Shown here: positions 44,467 through 51,114 of the stretch, piece after piece
Numbering within the stretch: the first letter of the stretch is position 1
Layout of the letters: each line of letters starts with the position of its first letter
From: a bacterium 1XD42-76
GTDB taxonomy: Bacteria > Bacillota > Clostridia > Lachnospirales > Lachnospiraceae
Length of the DNA stretch: 56,204 nucleotides
Reading direction: 5' to 3'
NCBI GenBank assembly: GCA_009917545.1
Contig: QZDW01000023.1
Coordinates: 1 to 56,204, forward strand
Made by a program: the position numbers and the translations under genes
Notes under the pieces: generated by a model
Databases searched by the model: none
Seen by the model: only the letters and a program-made list of their open reading frames with translations
Told to the model about the DNA's origin: nothing

Positions 44467-44579
44467 ACATTTCCTCCTCGTTTATTTATTTTTTTTACTA
44501 CTCGTTCGCTGACACCCACCCGCAGCATCTGGCACATTTCTCTGTAAATCCTCTTGACATTCTCTCTGGCCTCACCCAT
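44463..44579 (-). CDS. Very small basic protein (38 aa)
   Basis: MGEARENVKRIYREMCQMLR then VGVSERVVKKINKRGGNV. Its stop overlaps the ATG of the next gene as ATGA, which supports translation. The ribosome site is weak. Unknown function. Confidence 0.4.
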   Translation of the reverse strand: MGEARENVKRIYREMCQMLRVGVSERVVKKINKRGGNV

Positions 44580-44613
44580 AATAGGGGTATCCTAATTATA
44601 CTTCTTTTATTTA

Positions 44614-44648
44614 GAAACCCCTCAATAGTCCCATCTGGCAGGGGTTTC
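44614..44648. terminator. Hairpin GAAACCCCT/AGGGGTTTC
   Basis: A nine-base stem with a 17-base loop, followed by a T-rich stretch on the plus strand. It lies between the two halves of the minus-strand phage block and may reduce readthrough. Confidence 0.45.
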
Positions 44649-44660
44649 CTTTCTTTTCCA

Positions 44661-44846
44661 TCACAGGACTCCTCCGCCAAGCATCATCAGGCCCAGTCCG
44701 AAACCAACTCCCAAAAGCCATCCGAACAACAGGATACCAAACACCTCTGCCGCCAGTCTGGCCGCCTCGTGCACGGTCCGGCCAAAAGATGTCTGCCGTC
44801 TCTTCACACGCCCGATCGGGATATACTTAAGCCCGCTTTTCTGCAT
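44661..44846 (-). CDS. Small membrane protein (61 aa)
   Basis: A basic N-terminus MQKSGLKYIPIGRVKRRQTS, then a long hydrophobic stretch (AEVFGILLFGWLLGVGFGLG). GGGAGG precedes the ATG. Unknown function. Confidence 0.55.
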   Translation of the reverse strand: MQKSGLKYIPIGRVKRRQTSFGRTVHEAARLAAEVFGILLFGWLLGVGFGLGLMMLGGGVL

Positions 44847-44862
44847 CTGGATGCACCTCCCT

Positions 44863-45087
44863 TTAATAGTTCGCCTTCGCTTCCTCGTAAAGCGTCTGTA
44901 CCTTCAAAATATTGGCTCCGCTTGTGGTAAGCGGGTCAGAACGCATGTTACTGACGGTCGCCGCCGAGATTCCAAGACATTTTGCAAGGTCGCTGTCCGA
45001 CCAGCGTTTATACTCCAGAAGCCCGTACAGCTTAATCTTAAACTCAATTACCTCTCTGGGAGGCTTTGCCTTTGTTCTTGCCCCCAT
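44863..45087 (-). CDS. HTH protein (74 aa)
   Basis: MGARTKAKPPREVIEFKIKL leads to YKRWSDSDLAKCLGISAATV, a helix-turn-helix. ATG at 45087 follows GGAGGAG. It may regulate early phage genes. Confidence 0.65.
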   Translation of the reverse strand: MGARTKAKPPREVIEFKIKLYGLLEYKRWSDSDLAKCLGISAATVSNMRSDPLTTSGANILKVQTLYEEAKANY

Positions 45088-45103
45088 TGTGCTCCTCCTG
45101 TCT

Positions 45104-45295
45104 TTATTCAGCTTCTGCCTGCACGCATCTTTCTGCGCTGTCATAGCTGAGGCGCAGCGTTGCGCCGGTTCTGTCCTCAATGATGCCCTCGTTGCCAACT
45201 ACGTCCAGAGTAAAGTACCCGCTTACAAAGCCATTCTCTGCCATCCATCTGCGGAAAGCGAACTCCGCGATGCTCTTACATCCTCTGATTGCCAT
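45104..45295 (-). CDS. Small phage protein (63 aa)
   Basis: MAIRGCKSIAEFAFRRWMAE then a beta segment (VSGYFTLDVVGNEGIIEDRT). AGAGGGAAA precedes the ATG. It overlaps the gene upstream by 20 bases. Unknown. Confidence 0.55.
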   Translation of the reverse strand: MAIRGCKSIAEFAFRRWMAENGFVSGYFTLDVVGNEGIIEDRTGATLRLSYDSAERCVQAEAE

Positions 45296-45539
45296 GATTT
45301 CCCTCTTCTCCCTTTATCTGCACTATTTGCTTTACAAGCTCCTGCCCTACCTTTTCGCTAACAGAAACATTTGACCCCTCCGCGTAAGCCCTGCACCGAT
45401 CGCCGGGCCTTACGGTTCTGTACCACTTCCAGCAATAGCCATGATCTATCGCCTCAAAGCCTCTCTCATAGTGATTCTGATAATACTGTGTGTATTTCTG
45501 GCATGTGATACAGCGGCTTCCTGTGATTTCAATCTTCAT
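45276..45539 (-). CDS. Small Cys-containing phage protein (87 aa)
   Basis: Begins MKIEITGSRCITCQKYTQYY, with a CxxC pair and later CWKW and CRAY, possibly metal-binding. AGGAGG precedes the ATG. It is the first gene of the leftward phage transcript behind the operator at 45593-45621. Confidence 0.6.
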   Translation of the reverse strand: MKIEITGSRCITCQKYTQYYQNHYERGFEAIDHGYCWKWYRTVRPGDRCRAYAEGSNVSVSEKVGQELVKQIVQIKGEEGNHGNQRM

Positions 45540-45592
45540 GTGGTTTCCTCCTCTGATTTGTGGTAAAATAAAGTGTTATCATACCTTTCTGT

Positions 45593-45621
45593 TTTTAACA
45601 CGCTTTATTTCAGCGTGTCAA
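45593..45621 (-). promoter_or_regulatory. Leftward promoter with operator
   Basis: Minus-strand TTGACA (45616-45621) with TTAAAA 17 bases on. Within the spacer the inverted repeat ACACGC...GCGTGT (45599-45618) is a likely repressor site in the divergent region between the phage block and the XRE gene. Confidence 0.5.
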
Positions 45622-45641
45622 TGTTTTTAAGGAGGCATTTT

Positions 45642-45902
45642 TTGCGGTTTCATGAAAGACTACGTGAATTACGGAAACAATCACCCATCATGCAAAAGGA
45701 TATAGCCCAAAAAATAGGGGTTTCCGTACGTACCTTCCAACAATACGAGCAAGGATTATTAGAGCCAAATATCGAAAGGCTCATCCTTTTATCAAAAATT
45801 TTTAATGTCACTGTTGACTTTCTTATTTGTCGGGAGGAGTATCTATCCGAAGTTGGTGCTGCGGAATCTGAAACAAATCTTCCAGAGTATCCCAATGTTT
45901 GA
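45642..45902 (+). CDS. XRE-family regulator with TTG start
   Basis: An 86-residue HTH protein: RFHERLRELRKQSPIMQKDI, AQKIGVSVRTFQQYEQGL, PNIERLILLSKIFNVTVDFL. The TTG at 45642 is six bases after AAGGAGG and fits the family start better than an upstream ATG. It is divergent from the leftward phage genes, so it is probably the prophage repressor. It overlaps the opposite-strand regulator by 80 bases at the end. Confidence 0.8.
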   Translation: MRFHERLRELRKQSPIMQKDIAQKIGVSVRTFQQYEQGLLEPNIERLILLSKIFNVTVDFLICREEYLSEVGAAESETNLPEYPNV

Positions 45903-46035
45903 TACTTCCTAATGTTTTGCCATACTCAATATCTTGGTAACGCCTTTCTCCAATCCCAAGGTGCTCTGCCACATCTTTCTGCGTCATGCCCGCCCGTCGG
46001 TGGGCCTCTTTCAGGTTCTTACGTATTGTTTTCAC
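45823..46035 (-). CDS. XRE-family regulator
   Basis: A 70-residue HTH protein: MKTIRKNLKEAHRRAGMTQK, DVAEHLGIGERRYQDIEYGK. It is divergent from hicA1 and shares the intergenic operator at 46056-46097. It converges with the TTG-start regulator. A fragment of a second copy is at 46754. Confidence 0.8.
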   Translation of the reverse strand: MKTIRKNLKEAHRRAGMTQKDVAEHLGIGERRYQDIEYGKTLGSIKHWDTLEDLFQIPQHQLRIDTPPDK

Positions 46036-46055
46036 CTTCCTTCCTGTATGTTTTT

Positions 46056-46105
46056 ACGTAATAATACGTATTTTTGTTGACATACGTATTATTACGTGTT
46101 ATAAT
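46056..46105 (+). promoter_or_regulatory. hicAB-1 promoter with 16-bp inverted repeat
   Basis: TTGACA (46077-46082), 17 bases, TATAAT (46100-46105). ACGTAATAATACGTAT (46056-46071) is perfectly inverted at 46082-46097, covering the -35 to -10 region. HicB and/or the divergent XRE protein may bind. Confidence 0.75.
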
Positions 46106-46135
46106 ATAGTCATGATAAGGAAAGGAGATATTAAA

Positions 46136-46324
46136 ATGCCAATGACACCTCGAGAGATGATTAATCATCTTAAGAAAAATGGTTTCAAGGTAGTCGGTCA
46201 AAACGGTTCTCACGTTAAGATGCGAAATGATATAACCGGGCACCAGACCGTAGTTCCTTATCACAGCGCAAGCCTGAAAAAAGGTCTTGAGCAGGCAATT
46301 TTAAAACAGGCGGGGCTTAAATAG
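46136..46324 (+). CDS. hicA: HicA toxin 1
   Basis: A 62-residue mRNA interferase of the double-stranded-RNA-binding fold. MINHLKKNGFKVVGQNGSHV carries the catalytic His in GSH. AAAGGAG precedes the ATG. hicB1 follows after 28 bases. Type II toxin-antitoxin. Confidence 0.9.
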   Translation: MPMTPREMINHLKKNGFKVVGQNGSHVKMRNDITGHQTVVPYHSASLKKGLEQAILKQAGLK

Positions 46325-46352
46325 CTCCGTCACCTCAAAATGGAGGCGTTAT

Positions 46353-46748
46353 ATGAGCAAATTATTTTATCCTGCACTTTTTCACAAAGCAGAAGAAGGA
46401 GGATTCTGGATCTCCTTTCCGGATATCCCCGAATGCCTTACACAGGGCGACGATATGACACAGGCTTATGAAATGGCGGTTGATGCGCTTGGCCTTGCTT
46501 TGTCCGACAGGGAAAAGGATCACCAGCCACTTCCGGCATCATCCGATCCAACTACAATTACTCTGGAACAGGACTCCTTCCTTGCTGTAATCGAATTTGA
46601 TATGCTTACCTACAAAAAACGCACAAATTCCAGAGCGGTTAAGAAAACCTTAAGCATTCCTGAATGGCTGAATGAAGCTGCCACGGCTGCAGGCTTAAAC
46701 TTTTCTCAAGTGTTGCAGGAAGCCCTTATTGCAAAAGTCCAACCTTAA
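46353..46748 (+). CDS. hicB: HicB antitoxin 1
   Basis: A 131-residue protein with the HicB fold (FHKAEEGGFWISFPDIPECL, TQGDDMTQAYEMAVDAL) and a C-terminal ribbon-helix-helix-like segment (KKTLSIPEWLNEAATAAGLN, FSQVLQEALIAKVQ). It should neutralise HicA and repress the operon. Confidence 0.9.
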   Translation: MSKLFYPALFHKAEEGGFWISFPDIPECLTQGDDMTQAYEMAVDALGLALSDREKDHQPLPASSDPTTITLEQDSFLAVIEFDMLTYKKRTNSRAVKKTLSIPEWLNEAATAAGLNFSQVLQEALIAKVQP

Positions 46749-46753
46749 CATTC

Positions 46754-46805
46754 CATGCCCGCCCTCCGGCGGGCCTCTTTCATGTTCCTACGTATTGTTT
46801 TCACC
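46754..46805 (-). pseudogene. N-terminal fragment of an XRE gene
   Basis: About 50 bases almost identical to 45986-46037, the first codons of the XRE regulator on the same strand. It shows that the [XRE - operator - hicAB] unit was duplicated and partly lost. Confidence 0.6.
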
Positions 46806-46829
46806 TCCTGATTCCTTTTGGAATACTCG

Positions 46830-46949
46830 TCAACCTTTTCCCTTAGCCCCTCCTGTTTCCTTCTTCAATTCCTTCAAAATCAGAATTAAACAAACCGCCT
46901 GAACAAACTGAAGCATTGCGTCTCCCACTCCGCTCACCCTCTTCTTCAC
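46830..46949 (-). CDS. Small membrane-type peptide (39 aa)
   Basis: From a GTG start: MKKRVSGVGDAMLQFVQAVC then LILILKELKKETGGAKGKG, with a hydrophobic centre and basic ends. GAGAGG precedes the GTG, or translation may begin at the internal ATG with GGGAG. It lies after the MEIRV-type pseudogene on the same strand. Confidence 0.4.
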   Translation of the reverse strand: MKKRVSGVGDAMLQFVQAVCLILILKELKKETGGAKGKG

Positions 46950-46957
46950 CGTCCTCT

Positions 46958-47164
46958 CTATCTAACCAAATACCTCTTTAATTCTCTTAACCAGTACCCA
47001 GCCGTTTCTCCCGGTGTGCTGGTTGAAACCTTAATGGGAACCGGGATTATAAAATTACTGCCTTTTTTACATTCATAAAGATTTATCCTGTCTCCTGTCA
47101 TCCTTCTGTCTATAAACAGGATGTATTGTTTTCCACTCAGAGAAAAGCGAACCCTTATCTCTAT
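46958..47164 (-). pseudogene. Copy of the MEIRV-type gene without ATG
   Basis: About 68 codons nearly identical to the gene at 51613 (EIRVRFSLSGKQYILFIDRR, INLYECKKGSNFIIPVP), but the start codon is ATA instead of ATG. It ends earlier, at YLVR. Possibly untranslated. Confidence 0.65.
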
Positions 47165-47307
47165 CTTTCTTCACCTCCTGTTCTGTTGTCACGCATCGTG
47201 TTCCTATATCGTCTCGCATCTGGTAATATCTTTCCGTGATATACTTCCTGCACAGGCTCCCGCCAGGGCCAAGTACGAAAGAAAAGATAAAAATACTATG
47301 ATGTCTC
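47165..47307 (+). other. Relict upstream region of a winged-helix gene
   Basis: The run from CACCTCCTGTTCTGTTGTCA to GATATACTTCCTG and CAGGCTCCCGCCAG aligns with the upstream region of the winged-helix gene at 51115. The coding part is absent, replaced by another repeat at 47308. No gene. Confidence 0.5.
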
Positions 47308-47319
47308 ATGCAATGTCAT

Positions 47320-47580
47320 TTACTTAAGCCTTCCCTCCGTTAAGTTAATGTTTTTCCCCTCTCTAAAATTTCTGTTGCAATTCCTAATATACTCTCTGTC
47401 TGTGTTCATGAAATATACCGTCATGTGGTTAATCTCCATGAACTCTGATTGCGTCAAAACTTTAAGCTGTCTTGCCATCTGCGCTTTTCCATAGGTCTGA
47501 TACAATAGCTCCGTGGAAAAGGAACGCTGTGCATAAAGGGCTTCACGCTTCAACTGCTCTAAAATCGGGTTTTCGTTCAT
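47320..47580 (-). CDS. Hypothetical protein (86 aa)
   Basis: MNENPILEQLKREALYAQRS then FSTELLYQTYGKAQMARQLK; helical, ending in a basic tail. GGAGCGTAAC precedes the ATG, which overlaps the stop of the 56-residue gene (ATGA). Its C-terminal third is duplicated at 48736. Unknown family. Confidence 0.6.
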   Translation of the reverse strand: MNENPILEQLKREALYAQRSFSTELLYQTYGKAQMARQLKVLTQSEFMEINHMTVYFMNTDREYIRNCNRNFREGKNINLTEGRLK

Positions 47581-47747
47581 GTTACGCTCCTACAGCTTGA
47601 CAGACTGCGCCGTTTTTCCGTTCCACTCTTTTCATCAATAATATGTTCCGCTTCCATGCCAGCCATAAAAATCAACGCTTTTGATACTCTCTCGATAGAC
47701 ATTTCTGCAATCTTTCTGATTGCCGTTTCTTTGTCGAGTGTCATCAT
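47577..47747 (-). CDS. Small protein (56 aa)
   Basis: MMTLDKETAIRKIAEMSIER then VSKALIFMAGMEAEHIIDEK. AGGAGG precedes the start and its stop overlaps the next gene, so both are likely translated together. Unknown family. Confidence 0.5.
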   Translation of the reverse strand: MMTLDKETAIRKIAEMSIERVSKALIFMAGMEAEHIIDEKSGTEKRRSLSSCRSVT

Positions 47748-47762
47748 GCCATTGCCTCCTCT

Positions 47763-47999
47763 CTTGCAGTTTTAATCGAAGAAAAATATGGATATAATGC
47801 TGAATGGGTTCTTAATGGAACTGAACCTAAGTTAAAGCAAGTCAGCAAAGATAAATCGTTGTCTGAAATTCATCAAAAGGTGCTTGCCCAACTAGAAAAA
47901 ATGAATGATGAACAAGTCAAAGCTGTTTTAGCTTTTATCAACTCTTTAGATGAGTTAGAAAAGTCACTCCAGCCCGCCCCACATAATTCAGAAAAATGA
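47763..47999 (+). pseudogene. C-terminal part of a phage repressor
   Basis: The frame reads AVLIEEKYGYNAEWVLNGTE then SLSEIHQKVLAQLEKMNDEQ and ends NSEK. The EKYG-NAEWVLNGTEP motif is the end of the HTH domain of cI-like repressors, here without its N-terminal DNA-binding half. It lacks a start. Confidence 0.6.
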
Positions 48000-48050
48000 T
48001 GCAGGTACATCACCGTACCTGTATCTTTTTCTATTTTTTTGAATCTCCTC

Positions 48051-48079
48051 TTGACGGTACGTGTTATACGTGTTACACT
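48051..48079 (+). promoter_or_regulatory. hicAB-2 promoter with direct repeats
   Basis: TTGACG and TACACT 17 bases apart. The spacer carries TACGTGTTA twice in tandem (from 48058), a likely HicB site unlike those of the other two pairs. Confidence 0.65.
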
Positions 48080-48100
48080 GTTTTTGTAAGGAGGTGGAAC

Positions 48101-48277
48101 ATGAAAGACAGGGATCTTATTAAACTCTTAAAGAAAAATGGCTGGCAACTTGACAGAATCAACGGAAGCCACCATATTTTCAGAAAAGAGGGTATGACCG
48201 TTTCAGTTCCCGTGCATGGAAAAGATGTTCCTACCGGTCTGCTACATCAAATTTTGAAAGATGCGGGGCTGAAATAG
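48101..48277 (+). CDS. hicA: HicA toxin 2
   Basis: A 58-residue HicA: MKDRDLIKLLKKNGWQLDRI with the catalytic GSHHIF, and the ending LLHQILKDAGLK. AAGGAGG precedes the ATG. Confidence 0.9.
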   Translation: MKDRDLIKLLKKNGWQLDRINGSHHIFRKEGMTVSVPVHGKDVPTGLLHQILKDAGLK

Positions 48278-48314
48278 CTCCGCCTTTCAAAAAAGTAAAA
48301 AGGAGGTTTTTTTT

Positions 48315-48692
48315 ATGTTATTTGTATATCCCGCTATCTTCCACAAAGAAGATGAATCCTACTGGGTGGAATTTCCCGATCTGAAAGGCTGTAATACCTA
48401 CGGTTCCACCATTCCTGAAGCTATGGAAATGGCACAAGAAGCACTTACCGGATATCTTTTGTCCTTGTTAGAACATGGAGACACCATCGCTTCTCCCTCC
48501 GATATTTCCGCCATCCATGCGGCTGATGGTTTTTCCTCCCTTGTATCATGTGACATTAACCAGTATAAGGACACGAAAGCAGTAAAAAAGACTTTGACCA
48601 TACCGTCATGGCTGAATGACCGTGCCATTTCTATGGGAATCAACTTTTCCCAGGCATTACAAGAGGCACTTCTCTCCAAAATACAGGCTTAA
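48315..48692 (+). CDS. hicB: HicB antitoxin 2
   Basis: A 125-residue HicB: HKEDESYWVEFPDLKGCNTY, GSTIPEAMEMAQEALTGYLL and a C-terminal KKTLTIPSWLNDRAISMGIN segment. AGGAGG is at a normal distance. It follows hicA2 by 37 bases. Confidence 0.9.
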   Translation: MLFVYPAIFHKEDESYWVEFPDLKGCNTYGSTIPEAMEMAQEALTGYLLSLLEHGDTIASPSDISAIHAADGFSSLVSCDINQYKDTKAVKKTLTIPSWLNDRAISMGINFSQALQEALLSKIQA

Positions 48693-48702
48693 CACCTATC
48701 AG

Positions 48703-48733
48703 CTACCCCGATCTTCACACAAAATCGGGGTAG
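48703..48733 (+). terminator. Hairpin after hicB-2
   Basis: CTACCCCGAT pairs with ATCGGGGTAG around a 11-base loop. It is similar to the one after hicB-3. A T run is lacking, so termination is probable but not certain. Confidence 0.55.
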
Positions 48734-48735
48734 CA

Positions 48736-48850
48736 ATGCAATGTCATTTACTTAAGCCTTCCCTCCGTTAAGTTAAGGCTTTTCCCTCTCTAAAATTTCT
48801 GTTGCAATTCCTAATATACTCTCTGTCTGTGTTCATGAAATGTACCTGCA
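48736..48850. repeat. Duplicated ~115-bp segment
   Basis: About 115 bases nearly identical to 47308-47422, from GCAATGTCATTTACTTAAGC to TGTTCATGAAAT. It carries the last codons of the 86-residue gene, in fragment form. A shorter inverted relative is at 49735-49783. Confidence 0.7.
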
Positions 48851-48869
48851 TTTTTCTTTAAATTTCCTC

Positions 48870-48898
48870 TTGACTTTTATGCGCATTATGCGTATAAT
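48870..48898 (+). promoter_or_regulatory. hicAB-3 promoter
   Basis: TTGACT (48870-48875), 17 bases, TATAAT (48893-48898). The spacer contains ATGCGCATTATGCGTAT, with two related half-sites as a likely HicB operator. Confidence 0.7.
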
Positions 48899-48920
48899 AT
48901 AATTGTAAGGAGGTTACAAT

Positions 48921-49100
48921 ATGAGATTCCGGGAAATAGAAAAAATAATATTGGCGGATGGATGGCAATTCAAGAAAGCAAAAGGGTCACACTACTCTTA
49001 CATTCACCCAACAAAACCAGGCAAGGTCACAATCCCCAACCACCCCGGAGACATCGCTCCACAAATAGCCAAACAAATTTTCAAACAGGCCGGGCTGTAA
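48921..49100 (+). CDS. hicA: HicA toxin 3
   Basis: A 59-residue HicA: MRFREIEKIILADGWQFKKA, catalytic GSHYSY, the KVTIPNHPGDIAP segment and a KQAGL ending. AAGGAGG precedes the ATG. Confidence 0.9.
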   Translation: MRFREIEKIILADGWQFKKAKGSHYSYIHPTKPGKVTIPNHPGDIAPQIAKQIFKQAGL

Positions 49101-49134
49101 AGCCCGGTACTGCCTACAGTAAAGGAGACGCTTT

Positions 49135-49545
49135 ATGAAACTCACTTATCCAGCTTGTTTTTATCCTGATGAAGAAAGAAAAGGGGCTTACGCTGTAGTA
49201 GTTCCTGATCTCCCCGGATGCGTAAGTGGCGGCGACACCTTGGCCGAAGCTATCCTTATGGGTACTGATGCCGCATCCGGCTGGGTTCTTGACGAACTGG
49301 AGGACGGAAAACCCGCGCCCGAAGCAAGCCCATTGGAAAGCATTATCCCGGAAGCCGGCGGTTTCGTAAGCATGTTGGTTCTGGATATGGATGCCTATGC
49401 TGAAAAGTATGGCGAAAAGGCTGTACGAAAAAACCTTACCATTCCCGCATGGCTCAATACGTTTGCCGAAAATAACCATATTAACTTTTCTCAGGTGCTT
49501 CAAGATTCCTTAACCGCCCTCTACCAGCAAAAACAGCACGCTTGA
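49135..49545 (+). CDS. hicB: HicB antitoxin 3
   Basis: A 136-residue HicB: FYPDEERKGAYAVVVPDLPG, CVSGGDTLAEAILMGTDAA, and a C-terminal RKNLTIPAWLNTFAENNHIN segment. It follows hicA3 by 34 bases. It is closer in layout to HicB1 and HicB2 than to the DUF1902 form at 53438. Confidence 0.9.
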   Translation: MKLTYPACFYPDEERKGAYAVVVPDLPGCVSGGDTLAEAILMGTDAASGWVLDELEDGKPAPEASPLESIIPEAGGFVSMLVLDMDAYAEKYGEKAVRKNLTIPAWLNTFAENNHINFSQVLQDSLTALYQQKQHA

Positions 49546-49552
49546 ATGGTTG

Positions 49553-49576
49553 CCCCGATTTCACATGAAATCGGGG
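49553..49576 (+). terminator. Terminator after hicB-3
   Basis: CCCCGATTT and AAATCGGGG pair around CACATG; TAGTCCTATTCTTCTTTC follows. Confidence 0.65.
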
Positions 49577-49773
49577 TAGTCCTATTCTTCTTTCAAAACA
49601 GCCAATTTCCAAGACAAAATCCCCCCCTTTTCACGAAATAATCTCCCTACGGGCACCACGCCAAATAGTGAATTTAAGAAATTTTTCTGTAAATGGATAT
49701 TTCCGAATTTGAAAAATACAAAATTCTGCCATGACAGATTTTCCTTAACTTAACGGCTCACGCATCTAACTAA
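49577..49773. other. Intergenic DNA with an inverted repeat fragment
   Basis: No gene is seen. Bases 49735-49783, read on the minus strand, match the start of the 47308/48736 repeat (CAATGTCATTTA and CCGTTAAGTTAAGG). Confidence 0.5.
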
Positions 49774-49941
49774 ATGACATTGGAAAAAGTTGTTTCTCTT
49801 CTTGAGGCGATAATAAATGGCGATATCCCTGCCCAAAAAGGCATATTCTCCAAGCTTAAAGATTCAATGGAACGTAATTCATGGATTACCGGAGCGATTG
49901 CCTCTACTTTATTATCCTGGCTGACAGCTCAGATACATTAG
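49774..49941 (+). pseudogene. C-terminal remnant of the winged-helix family
   Basis: MTLEKVVSLLEAIINGDIPA then SWITGAIASTLLSWLTAQIH. This resembles the C-terminus of the protein at 51115 (SGTISGVTASGLTALLVSLF). The DNA-binding half is missing and no ribosome site is visible. Confidence 0.5.
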
Positions 49942-50083
49942 TAACGCCCTTAATGCAAAGCCACAGCTCCGATTCTCCCGAATTGGAGTTTTTTAAGTAG
50001 TAGCCATCAAAAACATCTGGAAAACGCTGTCCGTTTGCTTCTACCGCCACACGGGAATCTATTTGCTGTATTTTAATCTCCAT
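49904..50083 (-). CDS. Small protein (59 aa)
   Basis: MEIKIQQIDSRVAVEANGQR then FPDVFDGYYLKNSNSGESEL; beta-rich. GGGGTGAG precedes ATG at 50083. It is placed divergently to a winged-helix gene, the position taken by the MEIRV-type gene elsewhere. Unknown. Confidence 0.55.
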   Translation of the reverse strand: MEIKIQQIDSRVAVEANGQRFPDVFDGYYLKNSNSGESELWLCIKGVTNVSELSARIIK

Positions 50084-50134
50084 CACACTCACCCCATGTT
50101 CCGTTGTCAATGTGCTGTACTCTCTTCAATTCAC

Positions 50135-50163
50135 TTGTCTTTCCACTTTTTTCGCTTTATACT
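50135..50163 (+). promoter_or_regulatory. Promoter of the frameshifted winged-helix gene
   Basis: TTGTCT and TATACT 17 bases apart. The CCGTTGTCAATGTGCTGT stretch upstream recurs before the gene at 51115, so the cassettes share a control region. Confidence 0.6.
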
Positions 50164-50216
50164 GTACTTACAAACATCGCAAGATCCAAATATAAAGCAG
50201 AAAGGAAATAAATTAT

Positions 50217-50779
50217 ATGAGAGACTCCCGTAAGAACCTTCTACAACTGATCTATGACTGTGACCAGAGGGAAGGCCGCCCTTTACAAATTAATTCTGAC
50301 GGAAAAGACATATCCAGCGACACTTTAACGCTCCGGAATGATGTCCGGTATCTTAAAGATAATGGATACATACGTGAAACTAATCCCATCTTGCATTCTT
50401 ACGTCCTTACACTGACGGAAAAGGGAGAATATTTTGTCGAAAATGGGTTTCGATTACCAGAAGCACATCCACCAGCTTTGATTTTGGCAATGCAACTATC
50501 ACAAATGCCGTCATTGGTAATAATACATCCGGTAATGAATTTACTTTTAGCCAAAATTCTCCTTTATCTGAACTAGAGTCTCTGATCCAGTCAAAACCCG
50601 CCAGCGATCAAGATGTACTAAATGAAATGCTGGAAATCCTTCGGGAGATTCATACCTCTGAAAAGCCGGTCGAGAAAGGCAGGCTCTCCCGTTTTTATGA
50701 GTTTATTAAAAAGAGTTCTGACCTTGTCCTTCCCATCAGCGAATTCCTTTTCGACGTCTTCTTTAGATCTGGATCCTGA
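50217..50779 (+). pseudogene. Winged-helix protein with Asn/Gly motif, frameshifted
   Basis: Frame 1 (119 codons) starts MRDSRKNLLQLIYDCDQREG and follows the winged-helix pattern to ENGFRLPEAHP. From about 50465 the -1 frame carries on SFDFGNATITNAVIGNN and SPLSELESLIQSKP to IKKSSDLVLPISEFLFDVFF with a stop at 50777. Joined, the protein would be about 185 residues, like the paralogue at 51115. No slippery heptamer is evident, so an indel is likelier than programmed shifting. Confidence 0.65.
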
Positions 50780-50974
50780 TGAAATAAAACCATTATGTTT
50801 TGCCCACAGTTCCGTAAGTGAAAAAAGAAATTCCATCATGTTAAGAACGGTATCATATTCATGCTGCAACTGCAGGTTCTCTTTCTCTGCCTTTTTCAGT
50901 AGCTCACAGTTCTGACATTCCAGTTGCCCTGTAGCTACTGAGGCAGTTGGAATGCTGTTTTGCGTTGTCATCAT
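50618..50974 (-). CDS. Small coiled-coil protein (118 aa)
   Basis: MMTTQNSIPTASVATGQLEC, then CQNCELLKKAEKENLQLQHE (CxxC plus coiled coil), ending LPKDFQHFI. AGGAGGTGAG precedes the start. It converges on, and overlaps by about 160 bases, the end of the frameshifted gene. Unknown family. Confidence 0.55.
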   Translation of the reverse strand: MMTTQNSIPTASVATGQLECQNCELLKKAEKENLQLQHEYDTVLNMMEFLFSLTELWAKHNGFISSGSRSKEDVEKEFADGKDKVRTLFNKLIKTGEPAFLDRLFRGMNLPKDFQHFI

Positions 50975-51036
50975 CTTCCTCACCTCCTATTTCGTTGTCA
51001 ATGTGCTGTGCTGTTTTGCACCATCTCCTTTTTATC

Positions 51037-51065
51037 TGGAAATTGCTTCCTTTGTGTGATATACT
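51037..51065 (+). promoter_or_regulatory. Promoter of the intact winged-helix gene
   Basis: TGGAAA and TATACT 17 bases apart, followed by the conserved TCCTG...CAGGC block shared with the relict at 47237. About 50 bases before the ATG. Confidence 0.5.
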
Positions 51066-51114
51066 TCCTGTACAGGCCCCCGCCAGAGTCGAGTATATAG
51101 GAAAGGAAACCCCT

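Noticed and set aside
44498-44680. 60-codon minus-strand frame with CARCCGW
   Set aside because: It runs through the terminator hairpin at 44614-44648 and competes with the better-supported 38-codon frame coupled to the next gene.
46749-49773. CRISPR-like arrangement of repeats
   Set aside because: Repeat copies are few, unequal in length, in both orientations and separated by genes; there are no regular spacers and no cas genes.
50455-50480. Programmed -1 frameshift in the winged-helix gene
   Set aside because: No X-XXY-YYZ slippery heptamer or clear downstream stem is visible; a simple indel is more likely, especially as a third copy is also decayed.
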